Shown: piece by piece, positions 1-9,032 of the stretch | How the letters are laid out: every line of letters starts with the position of its first letter | Position numbering within the stretch: position 1 is the stretch's first letter | NCBI RefSeq assembly: GCF_030817055.1 | Contig: NZ_JAUSYV010000001.1 | Coordinates: 3,558,001-3,622,000, forward strand | From: Bacillus sp. V2I10 | GTDB lineage: Bacteria > Bacillota > Bacilli > Bacillales > Bacillaceae | Direction of reading: 5' to 3' | DNA: 64,000 nucleotides | Notes under the pieces: generated by a model | Databases searched by the model: none | Seen by the model: the letters and a program-made list of their open reading frames with translations, nothing else | What the model was told of the DNA's origin: nothing | Position numbers and translations under genes: made by a program

Positions 1-11
1 ATCTTGCTCAT
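1..11 (-). CDS. cheB: Start of next fla/che gene, probably cheB (partial)
   Basis: Only the first codons are inside the window: ATG AGC AAG AT. A strong AAAGGAGG at 22-29 lies ten bases before the ATG, so a gene clearly starts here, just after flhG. In Bacillus the gene after flhG is cheB, the methylesterase of chemotaxis, and that is the only basis for the name. An in-frame reading from TTG at 15 is less well placed. Confidence 0.35.
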
Positions 12-45
12 TCAACAACCGCCTCCTTTGAACAATTGCGACATT

Positions 46-882
46 TTAGGGTAGAAACCAAACAGGTTTTTTATGGAGAGACAAATCCTTTTTGCCCCGG
101 TCCAAGTAATTGTCAGCAATCTCATGAAGCGCCCTGCTGGCAGCGCTTTTAGGAAATAATAAAGTAAATGGTATCTGTCTGATTACAGCCTGTGAAACAA
201 ACCGGTCATCTGGCATCCATCCTGCATATGACGTTTTCATAGCAAGAAACTGTTCAATTGCAGCCTGCATTCTCACTGAGGTCTCACGTGCAGCTTTCGC
301 ATGATCAGAACGGTTTACAACAATTGAAATGGGGATGCTTTTATCTTGCATACTTATTTGCTTAATGACGGAATAGGCATCCGTAATGGAGGTTGGCTCA
401 GATGTTGTGACCACCATCAGTTCATCTGCTGACAAAATAAATTTCAGGCTTTCGGCTGTCATACCCGCCCCCATATCAAAAATGATATAATCATATTTGT
501 TAAACAAAGATTCGAGTTTAGAGAAGAACGAATCAAACTGACATTTCTCTATTTTGAACAAATATGATAATCCGGTACCCCCAGAAATAAAATCAAATCC
601 GCCGGGGCCTGAATAAATCATTTCATCCAGCTCTTTTTTTTGATTAAAAAAGTCTAAGATAGAAGCATCGCTCGATTGGCCAATAAGGATGTCTATATTT
701 CCATATCCAATATCTAAATCAAGCACAAGCACGCGTTTTTCATTTTTTACTAACCTGATAGCAAAATTGATTGAAAAGTTCGATTTGCCGACTCCGCCTT
801 TTCCGCTGATGACAGCAATGGATTTTGCATTAGGTTTATTCATTTGCTGTAAGTGCAGTCTTAACTGCTCCGCCTGATCCAT
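46..882 (-). CDS. flhG: FlhG, MinD-type ATPase controlling flagellar number and position
   Basis: 278-residue MinD/ParA-family ATPase (YlxH). A deviant Walker A, GKGGVGKS, lies at residues 27-34, and the nucleotide switch region GAGM follows later. The N-terminal DQAEQLR stretch (residues 2-8) is the element that, in the family, stimulates the GTPase of FlhF. In Bacillus FlhG binds FlhF and the C-ring proteins FliM/FliY and sets flagellar spacing. The gene follows flhF by five bases and a probable cheB start follows downstream. No membrane-targeting helix is obvious beyond the basic C-terminal tail. Identification is firm. Confidence 0.95.
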   Translation of the reverse strand: MDQAEQLRLHLQQMNKPNAKSIAVISGKGGVGKSNFSINFAIRLVKNEKRVLVLDLDIGYGNIDILIGQSSDASILDFFNQKKELDEMIYSGPGGFDFISGGTGLSYLFKIEKCQFDSFFSKLESLFNKYDYIIFDMGAGMTAESLKFILSADELMVVTTSEPTSITDAYSVIKQISMQDKSIPISIVVNRSDHAKAARETSVRMQAAIEQFLAMKTSYAGWMPDDRFVSQAVIRQIPFTLLFPKSAASRALHEIADNYLDRGKKDLSLHKKPVWFLP

Positions 883-887
883 CTTTC

Positions 888-1982
888 TTACCTCATAATC
901 TCTTCAGCTGTCAGTTTTTCAGTAGCAATCAGGATATCATCCGGAACGTTCTGTCCGTACGTCATGTAGGCAACACCTTTTTCAGCAGAAAGGATAAAAT
1001 CATACATGGATCCTTTTGTATTTGTTTCATCAAGCTTTGTAAAAATGATTTTATCGATATGAATGGATGAGAAATTATCATGTATTTCAAGCATGTCATT
1101 TAGTTTGGATGTAACAGACAGGACCAAGAATGTTTCCATTTCTTCCGTGAAATCAATCAGCTTTTCTAAATCATTGACAAGCTGCCTGTTCCTGAAATTC
1201 CTGCCGGCCGTATCAATAAAAACCATATCCATATCCTCGAATTTTTCTTTTGCTCTCTGAAAATCTTCAATGGAATAACAGACTGCAAGCGGTGCATTTA
1301 ATATGTTGGCATATGTTTTAATTTGTTCGATTGCCGCGATCCGGTATGTATCCGTTGTGATGAATGCAATTTTTTTATGATTTTTCAGCATGCTTTCGGC
1401 TGCAAGCTTAGCAAGTGTAGTTGTTTTGCCGACACCAGTTGGCCCGACAACATTAATATATTTCTTTTGGTAGGAAATCCCTCCGAACGTCAAATGACCC
1501 ATCTTCTTCTCCATCACCTTGATCACTTCTGAATGAAATTCAGGAGGAGATTGCCAAGACACGTCATTTGGCAATTCCGAAAGTATGTCAGATCTGCTGG
1601 CTAAACCTATTTCTTTATCTTGAAGAATTTGATTCAGTTTTATCAAATGTGGAGGAAATCCCTTTTGCTGTTCATTTATACTTAAAGATTTCAGGAGGTT
1701 TTTCAGCTCAAGCAACTCCGATATCAGGGATTGCTCATGATTAATCTTATTTGCTGCCTCTGGCTCAGCTTTCATCAATTCAGGTTTCAAATGACTTCTT
1801 CTTATCCTCGGGTCCGGATCGCGTCCGGCAATCACTTCAATCTTTTTTTTCATAAAAAGACCGAAGACTCCGCCGGTATGAACAACCTTTGAGTTTAATA
1901 TCACGGCATCATGACCAAGCTCGTCTTTTATTCTTTTCATTGCTTCCTGCATATTTGGAGCAATATATTTCTTTACTTTCAT
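888..1982 (-). CDS. flhF: FlhF, SRP-type GTPase for flagellar placement
   Basis: 364-residue SIMIBI GTPase, the third member of the Ffh/FtsY family. It has an N-terminal B domain (1 to about 80), a low-complexity linker, then the NG core with G1 GPTGVGKT at 180-187, DTYRIAA at 211-217, G3 DTAGR at 257-261 and TKLD near 316. FlhF forms GTP-dependent homodimers that direct where the flagellar basal body is built. The ATG overlaps the flhA stop by four bases (ATGA), a translational coupling arrangement. The other two family members, Ffh and FtsY, are also in this window. Confidence 0.95.
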   Translation of the reverse strand: MKVKKYIAPNMQEAMKRIKDELGHDAVILNSKVVHTGGVFGLFMKKKIEVIAGRDPDPRIRRSHLKPELMKAEPEAANKINHEQSLISELLELKNLLKSLSINEQQKGFPPHLIKLNQILQDKEIGLASRSDILSELPNDVSWQSPPEFHSEVIKVMEKKMGHLTFGGISYQKKYINVVGPTGVGKTTTLAKLAAESMLKNHKKIAFITTDTYRIAAIEQIKTYANILNAPLAVCYSIEDFQRAKEKFEDMDMVFIDTAGRNFRNRQLVNDLEKLIDFTEEMETFLVLSVTSKLNDMLEIHDNFSSIHIDKIIFTKLDETNTKGSMYDFILSAEKGVAYMTYGQNVPDDILIATEKLTAEEIMR

Positions 1983-4012
1983 GCGATATTCACCACCCCG
2001 ACACTTTGAACTTCCACATTGGCCTCAAGCTCGTTATAGGAGAGCACCGGCAGCTGAGGAAAATAGCGGTCTATTAACTGTCTGACATACATTCTTACTG
2101 CGGGCGAGCAAAGAAGAATCGGTGGCTGCTCCTGCAGGGCTAATTGTTCGATTTCTTTAGCAATTGATTCAATAATAGCTTGAGAGATATCCGGTTCAAT
2201 AGACAGGTAATTTCCATGCTCTGTTTGCTGCACTCCTTCTGCAACAGCTTTTTCAACTCTTCCAGAAAGGGTCACTACTTTTAATATTTCACCTGATGAA
2301 TACTGGCTCGTTATTTGTTTTGCAAGTGCCTGTCTAACGTATTCTCCTAATAATTCTGTATCGGATGTCATTTTTCCGTAATCTGCTAAAGATTCAAAAA
2401 TCACCGGCAAATTTCGGATTGACACCTTTTCTTTTAATAGCTTTCCAAGTACTTTTTGAATATCGCCGATTAAAAGAGGAGATGGCGTAACCTCTTCTGC
2501 CAAAATCGGATATGATTCTTTCAAATGGTCAATAAGCTGTTTTGTCTCCTGCCGGCCAAGCAGTTCGTGAGCATATTGTTTGATCGTTTCTGTAATATGG
2601 GTAGATACAACCGACGGTGGATCAACGACCGTATAGCCGTACATTTCAGCTGCATCCTTGTTTTCTTCATTGATCCATTTTGCAGGAAGCCCAAATGAAG
2701 GCTCGATCGTATCAATCCCTTCAATGGAATCATCTTCAATTCCCGGGGCCATTGCCAAATAGTGATCTAGAAGAACCTCGCCTTTGGCTACTTCATTTCC
2801 TTTCAGCTTTAGCCTGTATTCGTTGGGCTGAAGCTGGATATTGTCGCGTATTCTTACAACAGGAATCACAAGTCCGAGTTCAATGGCCAGCTGTCTCCTT
2901 ATCATCACGATCCGGTCAAGCAGATCACCGCCCTGGTTCGTGTCAGCAAGCGGAATCAGACCGTATCCAAATTCAAATTCAATTGGATCGACATTCAGCA
3001 GCTGAACAACACTCTCAGGTGTTTTCATTTCATCAATCTCAACTTCCTCTTCAACCTCTTCTTCCAATTTCAGCTGATCTTGTTTTGATTTAGAAATAAA
3101 ATATCCTCCAAAACCAAATGCTGAAGCTATTGGAACTGTAACAAATAAACCAATTGGAGTAAAAATACCGAGCAGGAGAATGGTTGATGCTGCGACATAC
3201 ATCATTTTCGGATAGGCAAACAATTGACTAGTAATGTCTGTTCCTAAATTGCCGTCTGAAGCAGCTCTGGTCACAACTATGCCGGTTGCAGTTGAAATAA
3301 GCAGGGCAGGTATTTGACTGACAATACCGTCACCAACTGTAAGCATTGTAAAATGAGCTGCTGCATCTCCAAAGCCCATGCCAAGCTGCATCATTCCAAT
3401 AATAATTCCGAAAATCATGTTGATAATGACGATGATAATTCCTGCAATCGCATCTCCTTTTACAAATTTGCTCGCTCCGTCCATAGCTCCGTAGAAATCT
3501 GCTTCCCTGGATACTTTTTCACGGCGGGTGCGGGCCTGCTGCTCAGAGATTACGCCTGCATTTAAATCTGCATCTATGCTCATCTGTTTTCCCGGCATTG
3601 CATCAAGGGTAAATCTTGCTGCAACTTCAGATACCCTTTCCGATCCCTTCGTGATCACAACAAACTGAATGATAATCAGGATAAGGAATACAACAAATCC
3701 TACTAATATATTTCCGCCAACTACAAACGTTCCAAAAGTTTCAACAACACCGCCTGCTTCTCCATGTGAGAGAATCGCACGGGTAGTAGAAACATTCAAC
3801 CCCAAACGAAAGAGAGTCAGCAGCAGCAATAAAGAGGGAAAAATAGCAAAATCAAGCGGCTCCCTCATATTCATTGACGTTAAAAGAACGAGCAGGGCAA
3901 GAGTGATATTTATCATAATCAGCAGGCTTAAGAGCCATGTTGGAAATGGGATAATCAGCATTGCAACAATCAATATAACACTTAATAGAACAGATAAATC
4001 TCGAGCTTGCAT
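1979..4012 (-). CDS. flhA: FlhA, flagellar type III export gate protein
   Basis: 677 residues, the usual length. The N-terminal half has about eight hydrophobic segments up to residue 310, with the FHIPEP-family loop (RVSEVAARFTLDAMPGKQ, roughly 125-145) between them. An acidic linker follows (EEEVEEEVEID) and then the cytosolic domain that forms a nonameric ring and docks chaperone-substrate complexes. It works with FlhB and FliPQR to use proton motive force for export. An AGAGGT ribosome site precedes the ATG. Confidence 0.97.
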   Translation of the reverse strand: MQARDLSVLLSVILIVAMLIIPFPTWLLSLLIMINITLALLVLLTSMNMREPLDFAIFPSLLLLLTLFRLGLNVSTTRAILSHGEAGGVVETFGTFVVGGNILVGFVVFLILIIIQFVVITKGSERVSEVAARFTLDAMPGKQMSIDADLNAGVISEQQARTRREKVSREADFYGAMDGASKFVKGDAIAGIIIVIINMIFGIIIGMMQLGMGFGDAAAHFTMLTVGDGIVSQIPALLISTATGIVVTRAASDGNLGTDITSQLFAYPKMMYVAASTILLLGIFTPIGLFVTVPIASAFGFGGYFISKSKQDQLKLEEEVEEEVEIDEMKTPESVVQLLNVDPIEFEFGYGLIPLADTNQGGDLLDRIVMIRRQLAIELGLVIPVVRIRDNIQLQPNEYRLKLKGNEVAKGEVLLDHYLAMAPGIEDDSIEGIDTIEPSFGLPAKWINEENKDAAEMYGYTVVDPPSVVSTHITETIKQYAHELLGRQETKQLIDHLKESYPILAEEVTPSPLLIGDIQKVLGKLLKEKVSIRNLPVIFESLADYGKMTSDTELLGEYVRQALAKQITSQYSSGEILKVVTLSGRVEKAVAEGVQQTEHGNYLSIEPDISQAIIESIAKEIEQLALQEQPPILLCSPAVRMYVRQLIDRYFPQLPVLSYNELEANVEVQSVGVVNIA

Positions 4013-4054
4013 GGTTTACCTCTCTTTCAAACAGAACCTGTATCCTATAAAACT

Positions 4055-5137
4055 TTAAATCTTATTTTTCAGCTGATAGACATAAGCCAATATTTCTGCA
4101 ATAGCTTTAAAAAATTCTTCAGGCACCGCTTTTCCGATTTCAACTTGATCGTAAAGCGCTCTAGCTAAAGGACGATTTTCTACCATTGTCACATCATTTG
4201 CTTTTGCCGTCTCTTTGATTTTTTGAGCAACAAAATCGACTCCTTTAGCGACAACGAACGGTGCATCCATTTTGTCTTCGTCATATTTTAAGGCGATAGC
4301 AAAATGGGTCGGGTTTGTAATGACGACATCTGCACTCGGGACATCCTGCATCATGCGTCTGGCTGCCATTTCTCTTTGTCTTTGTTTAATTCGCGACTTA
4401 ATTAACGGATCTCCCTCTGACTTTTTGTACTCATCTTTTAAATCCTGCTTTGACATGCGGATGTTCTTTTCAAAATCGAATTTTTGATAAAAATAATCAA
4501 GCAGCGAGAGAAATAACAGGGCAATGGAAGCAAACAATCCCATTTGAAAGGTGAGCTTTGCAATGAATATGAACGCTTTTTCTACTGTTAATTTTGAAAG
4601 AGACAAAATTTCTCCTATCTGAAACCAGATGACAGAAAAAGTTACAGCTCCCACAAATGATATTTTCAATATCGATTTAAGCAGTTCAACAATCGCTCTC
4701 ATGGAATAAATACGCTTGAAGCCTTGAATCGGATTAATTTTCTCAAGCTTCATCTGAATGGCTTCTGTTGAGAATAAAAAGCCTACCTGCATATAGTTTC
4801 CTGCGACTCCTGCAACTAATGCCACCCCCATGACAGGAGCACTTATATAAGCTGACTCGATCACCATCTCAACCATCAGTTCATGGACATTTTTTTCTGT
4901 CAAATTCAGTAAAATTGTCTCTTGCAAAGAGGCATTCATCATTGCGAGTATTCGCTGCAGCATGAATGGCCCTATAAACAGAAGGGATAAAAAAATGGCC
5001 AGCAGGCTGATTGCCGTATTTACATCTGCACTTTTGGCAACCTGTCCTTTTTTTCTGACATCATCACGCTTGCGCGGAGTAGCTTTTTCTGTTTTTTCAC
5101 CTGAAAAGAATTGCAGATCAAGTTTAAGAAATTCCAT
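4055..5137 (-). CDS. flhB: FlhB, export switch protein with autocleavage site
   Basis: 360 residues: four transmembrane segments up to about 215, then a cytoplasmic domain carrying the self-cleaving NPTH motif at 275-278. In the family, cleavage between Asn and Pro lets FlhB switch export from rod/hook to filament subunits after FliK signals hook completion. The tail PEEFFKAIAEILAYVYQL (339-356) closely resembles the end of the hybrid protein encoded at 31651-32901, a useful internal comparison. The start overlaps the end of fliR by 14 bases. Confidence 0.97.
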   Translation of the reverse strand: MEFLKLDLQFFSGEKTEKATPRKRDDVRKKGQVAKSADVNTAISLLAIFLSLLFIGPFMLQRILAMMNASLQETILLNLTEKNVHELMVEMVIESAYISAPVMGVALVAGVAGNYMQVGFLFSTEAIQMKLEKINPIQGFKRIYSMRAIVELLKSILKISFVGAVTFSVIWFQIGEILSLSKLTVEKAFIFIAKLTFQMGLFASIALLFLSLLDYFYQKFDFEKNIRMSKQDLKDEYKKSEGDPLIKSRIKQRQREMAARRMMQDVPSADVVITNPTHFAIALKYDEDKMDAPFVVAKGVDFVAQKIKETAKANDVTMVENRPLARALYDQVEIGKAVPEEFFKAIAEILAYVYQLKNKI

Positions 5138-5912
5138 TTCCTGCTCCTCCGATTATTTCCATTAACCCCCCCATCGTATATAGCATGGTTTCAAACACAT
5201 GCTGGATGAGAATGAACATCGCTCCCATGACTAATATGAGCATAATAAAGCTGACACCAATTTTCAGCGGAAGTCCAACTACAAAAATATTCAGCTGAGG
5301 CACAGTGCGGGCTACAATTCCAAGAGCCAGATCCACCAGGAACAGCGATGCCACAACAGGAAATGACATTTGAAAGGCGATCAAAAACATCGCACTGAAC
5401 GATTTTGTGATCATATTAGCGATATTCCCATCTTTGAGAGGAAACGCAGCATTCTCAAGCGGAATGTATTGAAAACTGTAAAAAACGCCGTCCAGCAAGA
5501 GATGATGGGCGTTTACACTCAGCATAAAGAGCAAGGCCAGGATATTAAGGAATTGACCAATTAACGGACTTTGCGCCCCGGTTTGCGGATCGATAATATT
5601 GGCAATGGCAAATCCCATTTGAAAATCGATCAAACTGCCGGCTATTTGCACAGCAGCCATCATAAGATAGGCAGAAAAACCAATGAAAAGACCGATCATG
5701 ACTTCTTTTACTGCAAGGAGAATAAATGCTCCGTTCAGTTCCATCGGTTCTGGATTTACTGCAGTAAATACGATAAGAGAAAGAAAAAAAGAAAAACCGA
5801 TTTTATGTGATGATGGAATCGTGCGATACGAAAACAGCGGCAGTGTAACGAAAAATGCGCTCATTCTTGCAAAGATAAGCAAAAAAGCCGGAAAACTTTC
5901 AATTACATTCAT
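5124..5912 (-). CDS. fliR: FliR, flagellar export gate membrane protein
   Basis: 262 residues with several long hydrophobic segments, close to the B. subtilis length of 259. FliR forms the helical export-gate core with FliP and FliQ inside the MS ring. The order fliP-fliQ-fliR-flhB-flhA is intact. The start is three bases from the fliQ stop. Charged, short C-terminal tail; no fusion to FlhB, as is seen in some clostridia. Confidence 0.95.
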   Translation of the reverse strand: MNVIESFPAFLLIFARMSAFFVTLPLFSYRTIPSSHKIGFSFFLSLIVFTAVNPEPMELNGAFILLAVKEVMIGLFIGFSAYLMMAAVQIAGSLIDFQMGFAIANIIDPQTGAQSPLIGQFLNILALLFMLSVNAHHLLLDGVFYSFQYIPLENAAFPLKDGNIANMITKSFSAMFLIAFQMSFPVVASLFLVDLALGIVARTVPQLNIFVVGLPLKIGVSFIMLILVMGAMFILIQHVFETMLYTMGGLMEIIGGAGNGIS

Positions 5913-5915
5913 GTC

Positions 5916-6185
5916 TTAACCTACAAATCTATTAAGATTGCCGAAAATATCCTGGGCATACGATATGATGGTTGACAGCATCCACGGGCCGAAAAAGACG
6001 AGCCCGATCAGCACTCCCACAATTTTAGGAACAAAAGCAAGCGTCTGCTCCTGAATTTGTGTTGTAGCCTGAAAAACACTGACAACTAATCCAATAACCA
6101 ATGCGATCGCCAAAAGAGGACCGCATATGATTAAGGTTGTATAAATGGCTTTTTCAGCAATCGAAATGACAAATTCTGAACTCAT
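5916..6185 (-). CDS. fliQ: FliQ, flagellar export gate protein
   Basis: 89 residues with two transmembrane hairpin segments (about 15-40 and 50-75), the standard FliQ form. Four copies assemble with five FliP and one FliR in known gates. The motif QATTQIQEQTLAFVPK in the loop is typical of the family. It lies between fliP and fliR with no room for a promoter. Confidence 0.95.
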   Translation of the reverse strand: MSSEFVISIAEKAIYTTLIICGPLLAIALVIGLVVSVFQATTQIQEQTLAFVPKIVGVLIGLVFFGPWMLSTIISYAQDIFGNLNRFVG

Positions 6186-6201
6186 ATGTTTAATCTCCTA
6201 C

Positions 6202-6867
6202 TTAAAAACTTTGAAGAAGTGATTTCACGACCAAATACCACCCATCTACAAGAACAAATAGCAGAATTTTAAATGGAAGTGAAATCATCACAGGCGGAAG
6301 CATCATCATTCCCATTGACATCAAAATACTTGCTACCACCATGTCGATGACTAAAAATGGTATAAAAATCATAAACCCAATTTGAAAAGCGGTTTTTATT
6401 TCACTGATTGCAAACGCAGGAACAAGCGCTGTAAGCGGAATGTCTTCTACCGATTCCGGCTTTTCCATCTTTGCATATTCAAGAAACAGAGCTAAATCCT
6501 TTTGCCTCGTATGCTTGCTCATAAATTCTTTTAAAGGGAGAGCTGCTTTTTCATAAGCCTCTTCGAGTCTAATTTCTTCATTAAATAATGGCGTCAATGC
6601 CTGTTTATTGATTTCTGAAAAAGTCGGGGCCATAATGAAAAATGTTAAAAACAGGGCAATGCCGATCAGCACCTGGTTCGGGGGCATCTGCTGCGTTGCG
6701 AGTGACGTCCTTACAAAAGACAGAACGATGATGATACGGGTAAAACATGTCATTAAAATTAAAATGCTAGGTGCGAGAGAGAGGACAGTCAGCAACAGCA
6801 GCAATCTTACAGAGGTGCTTACATTTTCCGCATCGCTATTGCTGAATATTTCCACAAATTCATTCAT
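6202..6867 (-). CDS. fliP: FliP, flagellar export gate protein
   Basis: 221 residues, identical in length to the B. subtilis protein as I recall it. The N-terminal hydrophobic stretch (about 20-45) acts as a signal/anchor, and the conserved FTRIIIVLSFVRTSL segment follows. The C-terminal half carries the PALIPAF-like and FLVIDMVV segments typical of the family. The ATG overlaps the stop of fliO by four bases (ATGA), so translation of the two is probably coupled. Confidence 0.96.
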   Translation of the reverse strand: MNEFVEIFSNSDAENVSTSVRLLLLLTVLSLAPSILILMTCFTRIIIVLSFVRTSLATQQMPPNQVLIGIALFLTFFIMAPTFSEINKQALTPLFNEEIRLEEAYEKAALPLKEFMSKHTRQKDLALFLEYAKMEKPESVEDIPLTALVPAFAISEIKTAFQIGFMIFIPFLVIDMVVASILMSMGMMMLPPVMISLPFKILLFVLVDGWYLVVKSLLQSF

Positions 6868-7520
6868 TTTGTGTAATCCTTTCTTGTCAAATCCTCTAAG
6901 CTGCTTCGTCTTTCCTTTTTTAATTGCTCCAGCTGTTCTTTAAAGGAAAATGAATGCCCGCTTGCGCTCCTGTTATTTTTAGTGTTAAATAACGGCCCAG
7001 ATACTTTGTTTAGCCAATGTTTCGGGTCAATCGCAGGAGCGAATCTTTGCTGATGTTCCTCTACTATCTCTTTGCATTCATCCTCATCCTCAATTTCTTT
7101 TAACAGCTGAACCGAATCTGAAACACCTACTACAAGGACTTTTTTCCCTACTTTTATTAACTGAATGGAACGATTCTGACCGATATTTGTTCCGCCAAGA
7201 TTTTCAATGTAATTTGATGAAGAAGTGAAATTTTTTCTTTTACTCACAAATTTAAGCAGTATGTAAATTAAAAATAAGATAAATGCAGTTGAGAGGATCA
7301 TCTTAATGAAATCCCAAGCTGTAACCGACGTATCAGCAGACTGATTTATTTCATCCCCGCCGGTTTTTTCACTCTTGCTGTCAGCCGTTTTTTCATCTGA
7401 CCCGACCCAATCTGCTACGGATTCAGTCCCCTGCTCCGCATGAACAACTGTCTCACCGTATGGTATAAGGAAGAGGAAAACTATGATAGCTATTCCGGCC
7501 CAATTGATTTTCACTTGCAA
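6864..7520 (-). CDS. fliO: FliO/FliZ, assembly factor for the export gate
   Basis: 218 residues (called FliZ in B. subtilis). There is an N-terminal signal-like segment (about 7-24), an acidic and Ser-rich extracytoplasmic stretch, one transmembrane helix (about 70-90), then a FliO-type cytoplasmic domain with the LIKVGKKVLVVGVSDSVQLL core. FliO helps FliP oligomerise and is not itself part of the finished gate. Position between cheY and fliP is as expected. The name fliZ is used for the same gene and should not be confused with the enterobacterial regulator. Confidence 0.88.
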   Translation of the reverse strand: MQVKINWAGIAIIVFLFLIPYGETVVHAEQGTESVADWVGSDEKTADSKSEKTGGDEINQSADTSVTAWDFIKMILSTAFILFLIYILLKFVSKRKNFTSSSNYIENLGGTNIGQNRSIQLIKVGKKVLVVGVSDSVQLLKEIEDEDECKEIVEEHQQRFAPAIDPKHWLNKVSGPLFNTKNNRSASGHSFSFKEQLEQLKKERRSSLEDLTRKDYTK

Positions 7521-7535
7521 GTGGAAAGACTCCTT

Positions 7536-7898
7536 TTAACTTAATGTTTTATGAATGGCTTCAAGCACTCTGTCTGCCTGAAAAGGCTTCACGATAAAGT
7601 CTTTTGCGCCTGCTTGAATCGCATCGATGACCATTGCCTGCTGTCCCATGGCAGAACACATGATGACTTTTGCATGAGCGTTCATTTTTTTAATTTCTTT
7701 GAGGGCGGTAATGCCATCCATTTCGGGCATAGTAATATCCATTGTTACAAGGTCCGGGTAATGCTCTTTATACTTCTCAACAGCCTGTGCACCGTCAGCA
7801 GCTTCAGCTACAACCTCAAATCCATTTTTTGTAAAGATATCTTTGATCATCATTCTCATAAATGCTGCATCGTCCACGATCATAATTTTATGTGCCAT
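7536..7898 (-). CDS. cheY: CheY, chemotaxis response regulator
   Basis: 120-residue single-domain receiver. Acidic pocket D9/D10, phosphorylation site D54, switch residue S82 and K104 are all present. In Bacillus, CheY-P binds FliM and promotes counter-clockwise rotation, and FliY removes the phosphate. I start it at ATG 7898, which has GGGAGTG at a good distance. An in-frame ATG five codons upstream would put the ribosome site inside the gene. The position between fliY and fliO is typical of Bacillus. Confidence 0.96.
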   Translation of the reverse strand: MAHKIMIVDDAAFMRMMIKDIFTKNGFEVVAEAADGAQAVEKYKEHYPDLVTMDITMPEMDGITALKEIKKMNAHAKVIMCSAMGQQAMVIDAIQAGAKDFIVKPFQADRVLEAIHKTLS

Positions 7899-7919
7899 TT
7901 CAGTCACTCCCATGATTGA

Positions 7920-9032
7920 TTACTTTAGTTTATTTAAACGCTCAGACTGACTTAAAATATCAGTCACCCGCACTCCGAAATTTTCTTCAATAACAACTAC
8001 TTCCCCTTGTGCGACGATTTTATTGTTAATTAGAATATCAACAGGTTCGCCTGCAAGTTTATCCAATTCAATAATTGAGCCGGAGGAAAGTTCCAGAATT
8101 TCTTTAACTGAACGCTTTGTGCGGCCAAGCTCAACAGTTACCTGAAGTGGGATATCAAGCAGCATATCAAGATTTTTCATTTCATTTTGATAGGCTGGAA
8201 CAGGTTCGAAAGATGAAAATTCAGCCGGTTTAACATCGACTTGCCGTTTCTCTGCGCTTTGCTGAACAGGCTGTGAAGCATAACTGGGCCGGTTCTGAGG
8301 TGCTGGTTCAATCCGTCTTTCTTCTTTAACAGCTTCAATCGCCGCAGCCTGCTCATTTGGATTCATTAGCTCATCAACAAGACCTTTTGCAAATTGCAGA
8401 GGCAGCAGCTGCATAATCTCTGAATCTATTAAAACACCGATCTTCAGCCTGAATGCCACTTTTATAAATAAATCTTCCTTTAGAAAGGCTTCTGTTCCCT
8501 CTCCTTCTTTTACATCAAGAAGCTCAATAGACGGAGGAGAGATATCTACTTTTTTGTTGAAGATCGTAGACATTGAGGTTGCAGCTGACCCCATCATTTG
8601 ATTCATCGCTTCTTGAACCGCGCTGATCATAATTTCATCCAGTGTTGAATCAGAAGTTTCACCATTTCCTCCTATCATCAAATCAGCGATTATCGCTGCA
8701 TCACTTTGTTTAATCACAAGCAGATTACTGCCGATAAATCCTTCTGTATAGTTCACCTTAATCGCTACATATGGATGTGGAAACTCATCTGATAATCTTT
8801 GTTTTTGCACAACAGAAACAGTTGGAGTGGTAATTTCCACTTTTTGATGCAGCAATGTAGATAGTGCTGTAGCTGAACTGCCAAATGAAATATTGCCAAT
8901 CTCCCCAATTGCATCTTTTTCCATATCATTTAAATAATCGTCGGTTTCTATCGAAAAACTCTTTTCATCAATTGAATCTGTTCCTTTTAAAAGAGCATCA
9001 ATTTCATCCTGAGATAACATCCCATTACTCAC
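7920..9032 (-). CDS. fliY: FliY, C-ring protein with CheY-P phosphatase domain
   Basis: 370 residues in three parts: an N-terminal CheY-P-binding peptide resembling that of FliM (LSQDEIDALL, about 6-15), a CheC/CheX-like phosphatase domain with two pseudo-repeats (about 30-225), a Gln/Pro-rich linker (about 235-285), and a C-terminal FliN/SpoA domain (about 287-370). It therefore unites C-ring structure and signal termination in one protein, as in B. subtilis. The start overlaps the end of fliM by eight bases. Confidence 0.95.
   Translation of the reverse strand: MSNGMLSQDEIDALLKGTDSIDEKSFSIETDDYLNDMEKDAIGEIGNISFGSSATALSTLLHQKVEITTPTVSVVQKQRLSDEFPHPYVAIKVNYTEGFIGSNLLVIKQSDAAIIADLMIGGNGETSDSTLDEIMISAVQEAMNQMMGSAATSMSTIFNKKVDISPPSIELLDVKEGEGTEAFLKEDLFIKVAFRLKIGVLIDSEIMQLLPLQFAKGLVDELMNPNEQAAAIEAVKEERRIEPAPQNRPSYASQPVQQSAEKRQVDVKPAEFSSFEPVPAYQNEMKNLDMLLDIPLQVTVELGRTKRSVKEILELSSGSIIELDKLAGEPVDILINNKIVAQGEVVVIEENFGVRVTDILSQSERLNKLK

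Noticed and set aside
2680..3093. 137-codon plus-strand frame inside flhA
   Set aside because: Lies opposite a fully conserved flhA and has no ribosome site or recognisable domain; a shadow frame.
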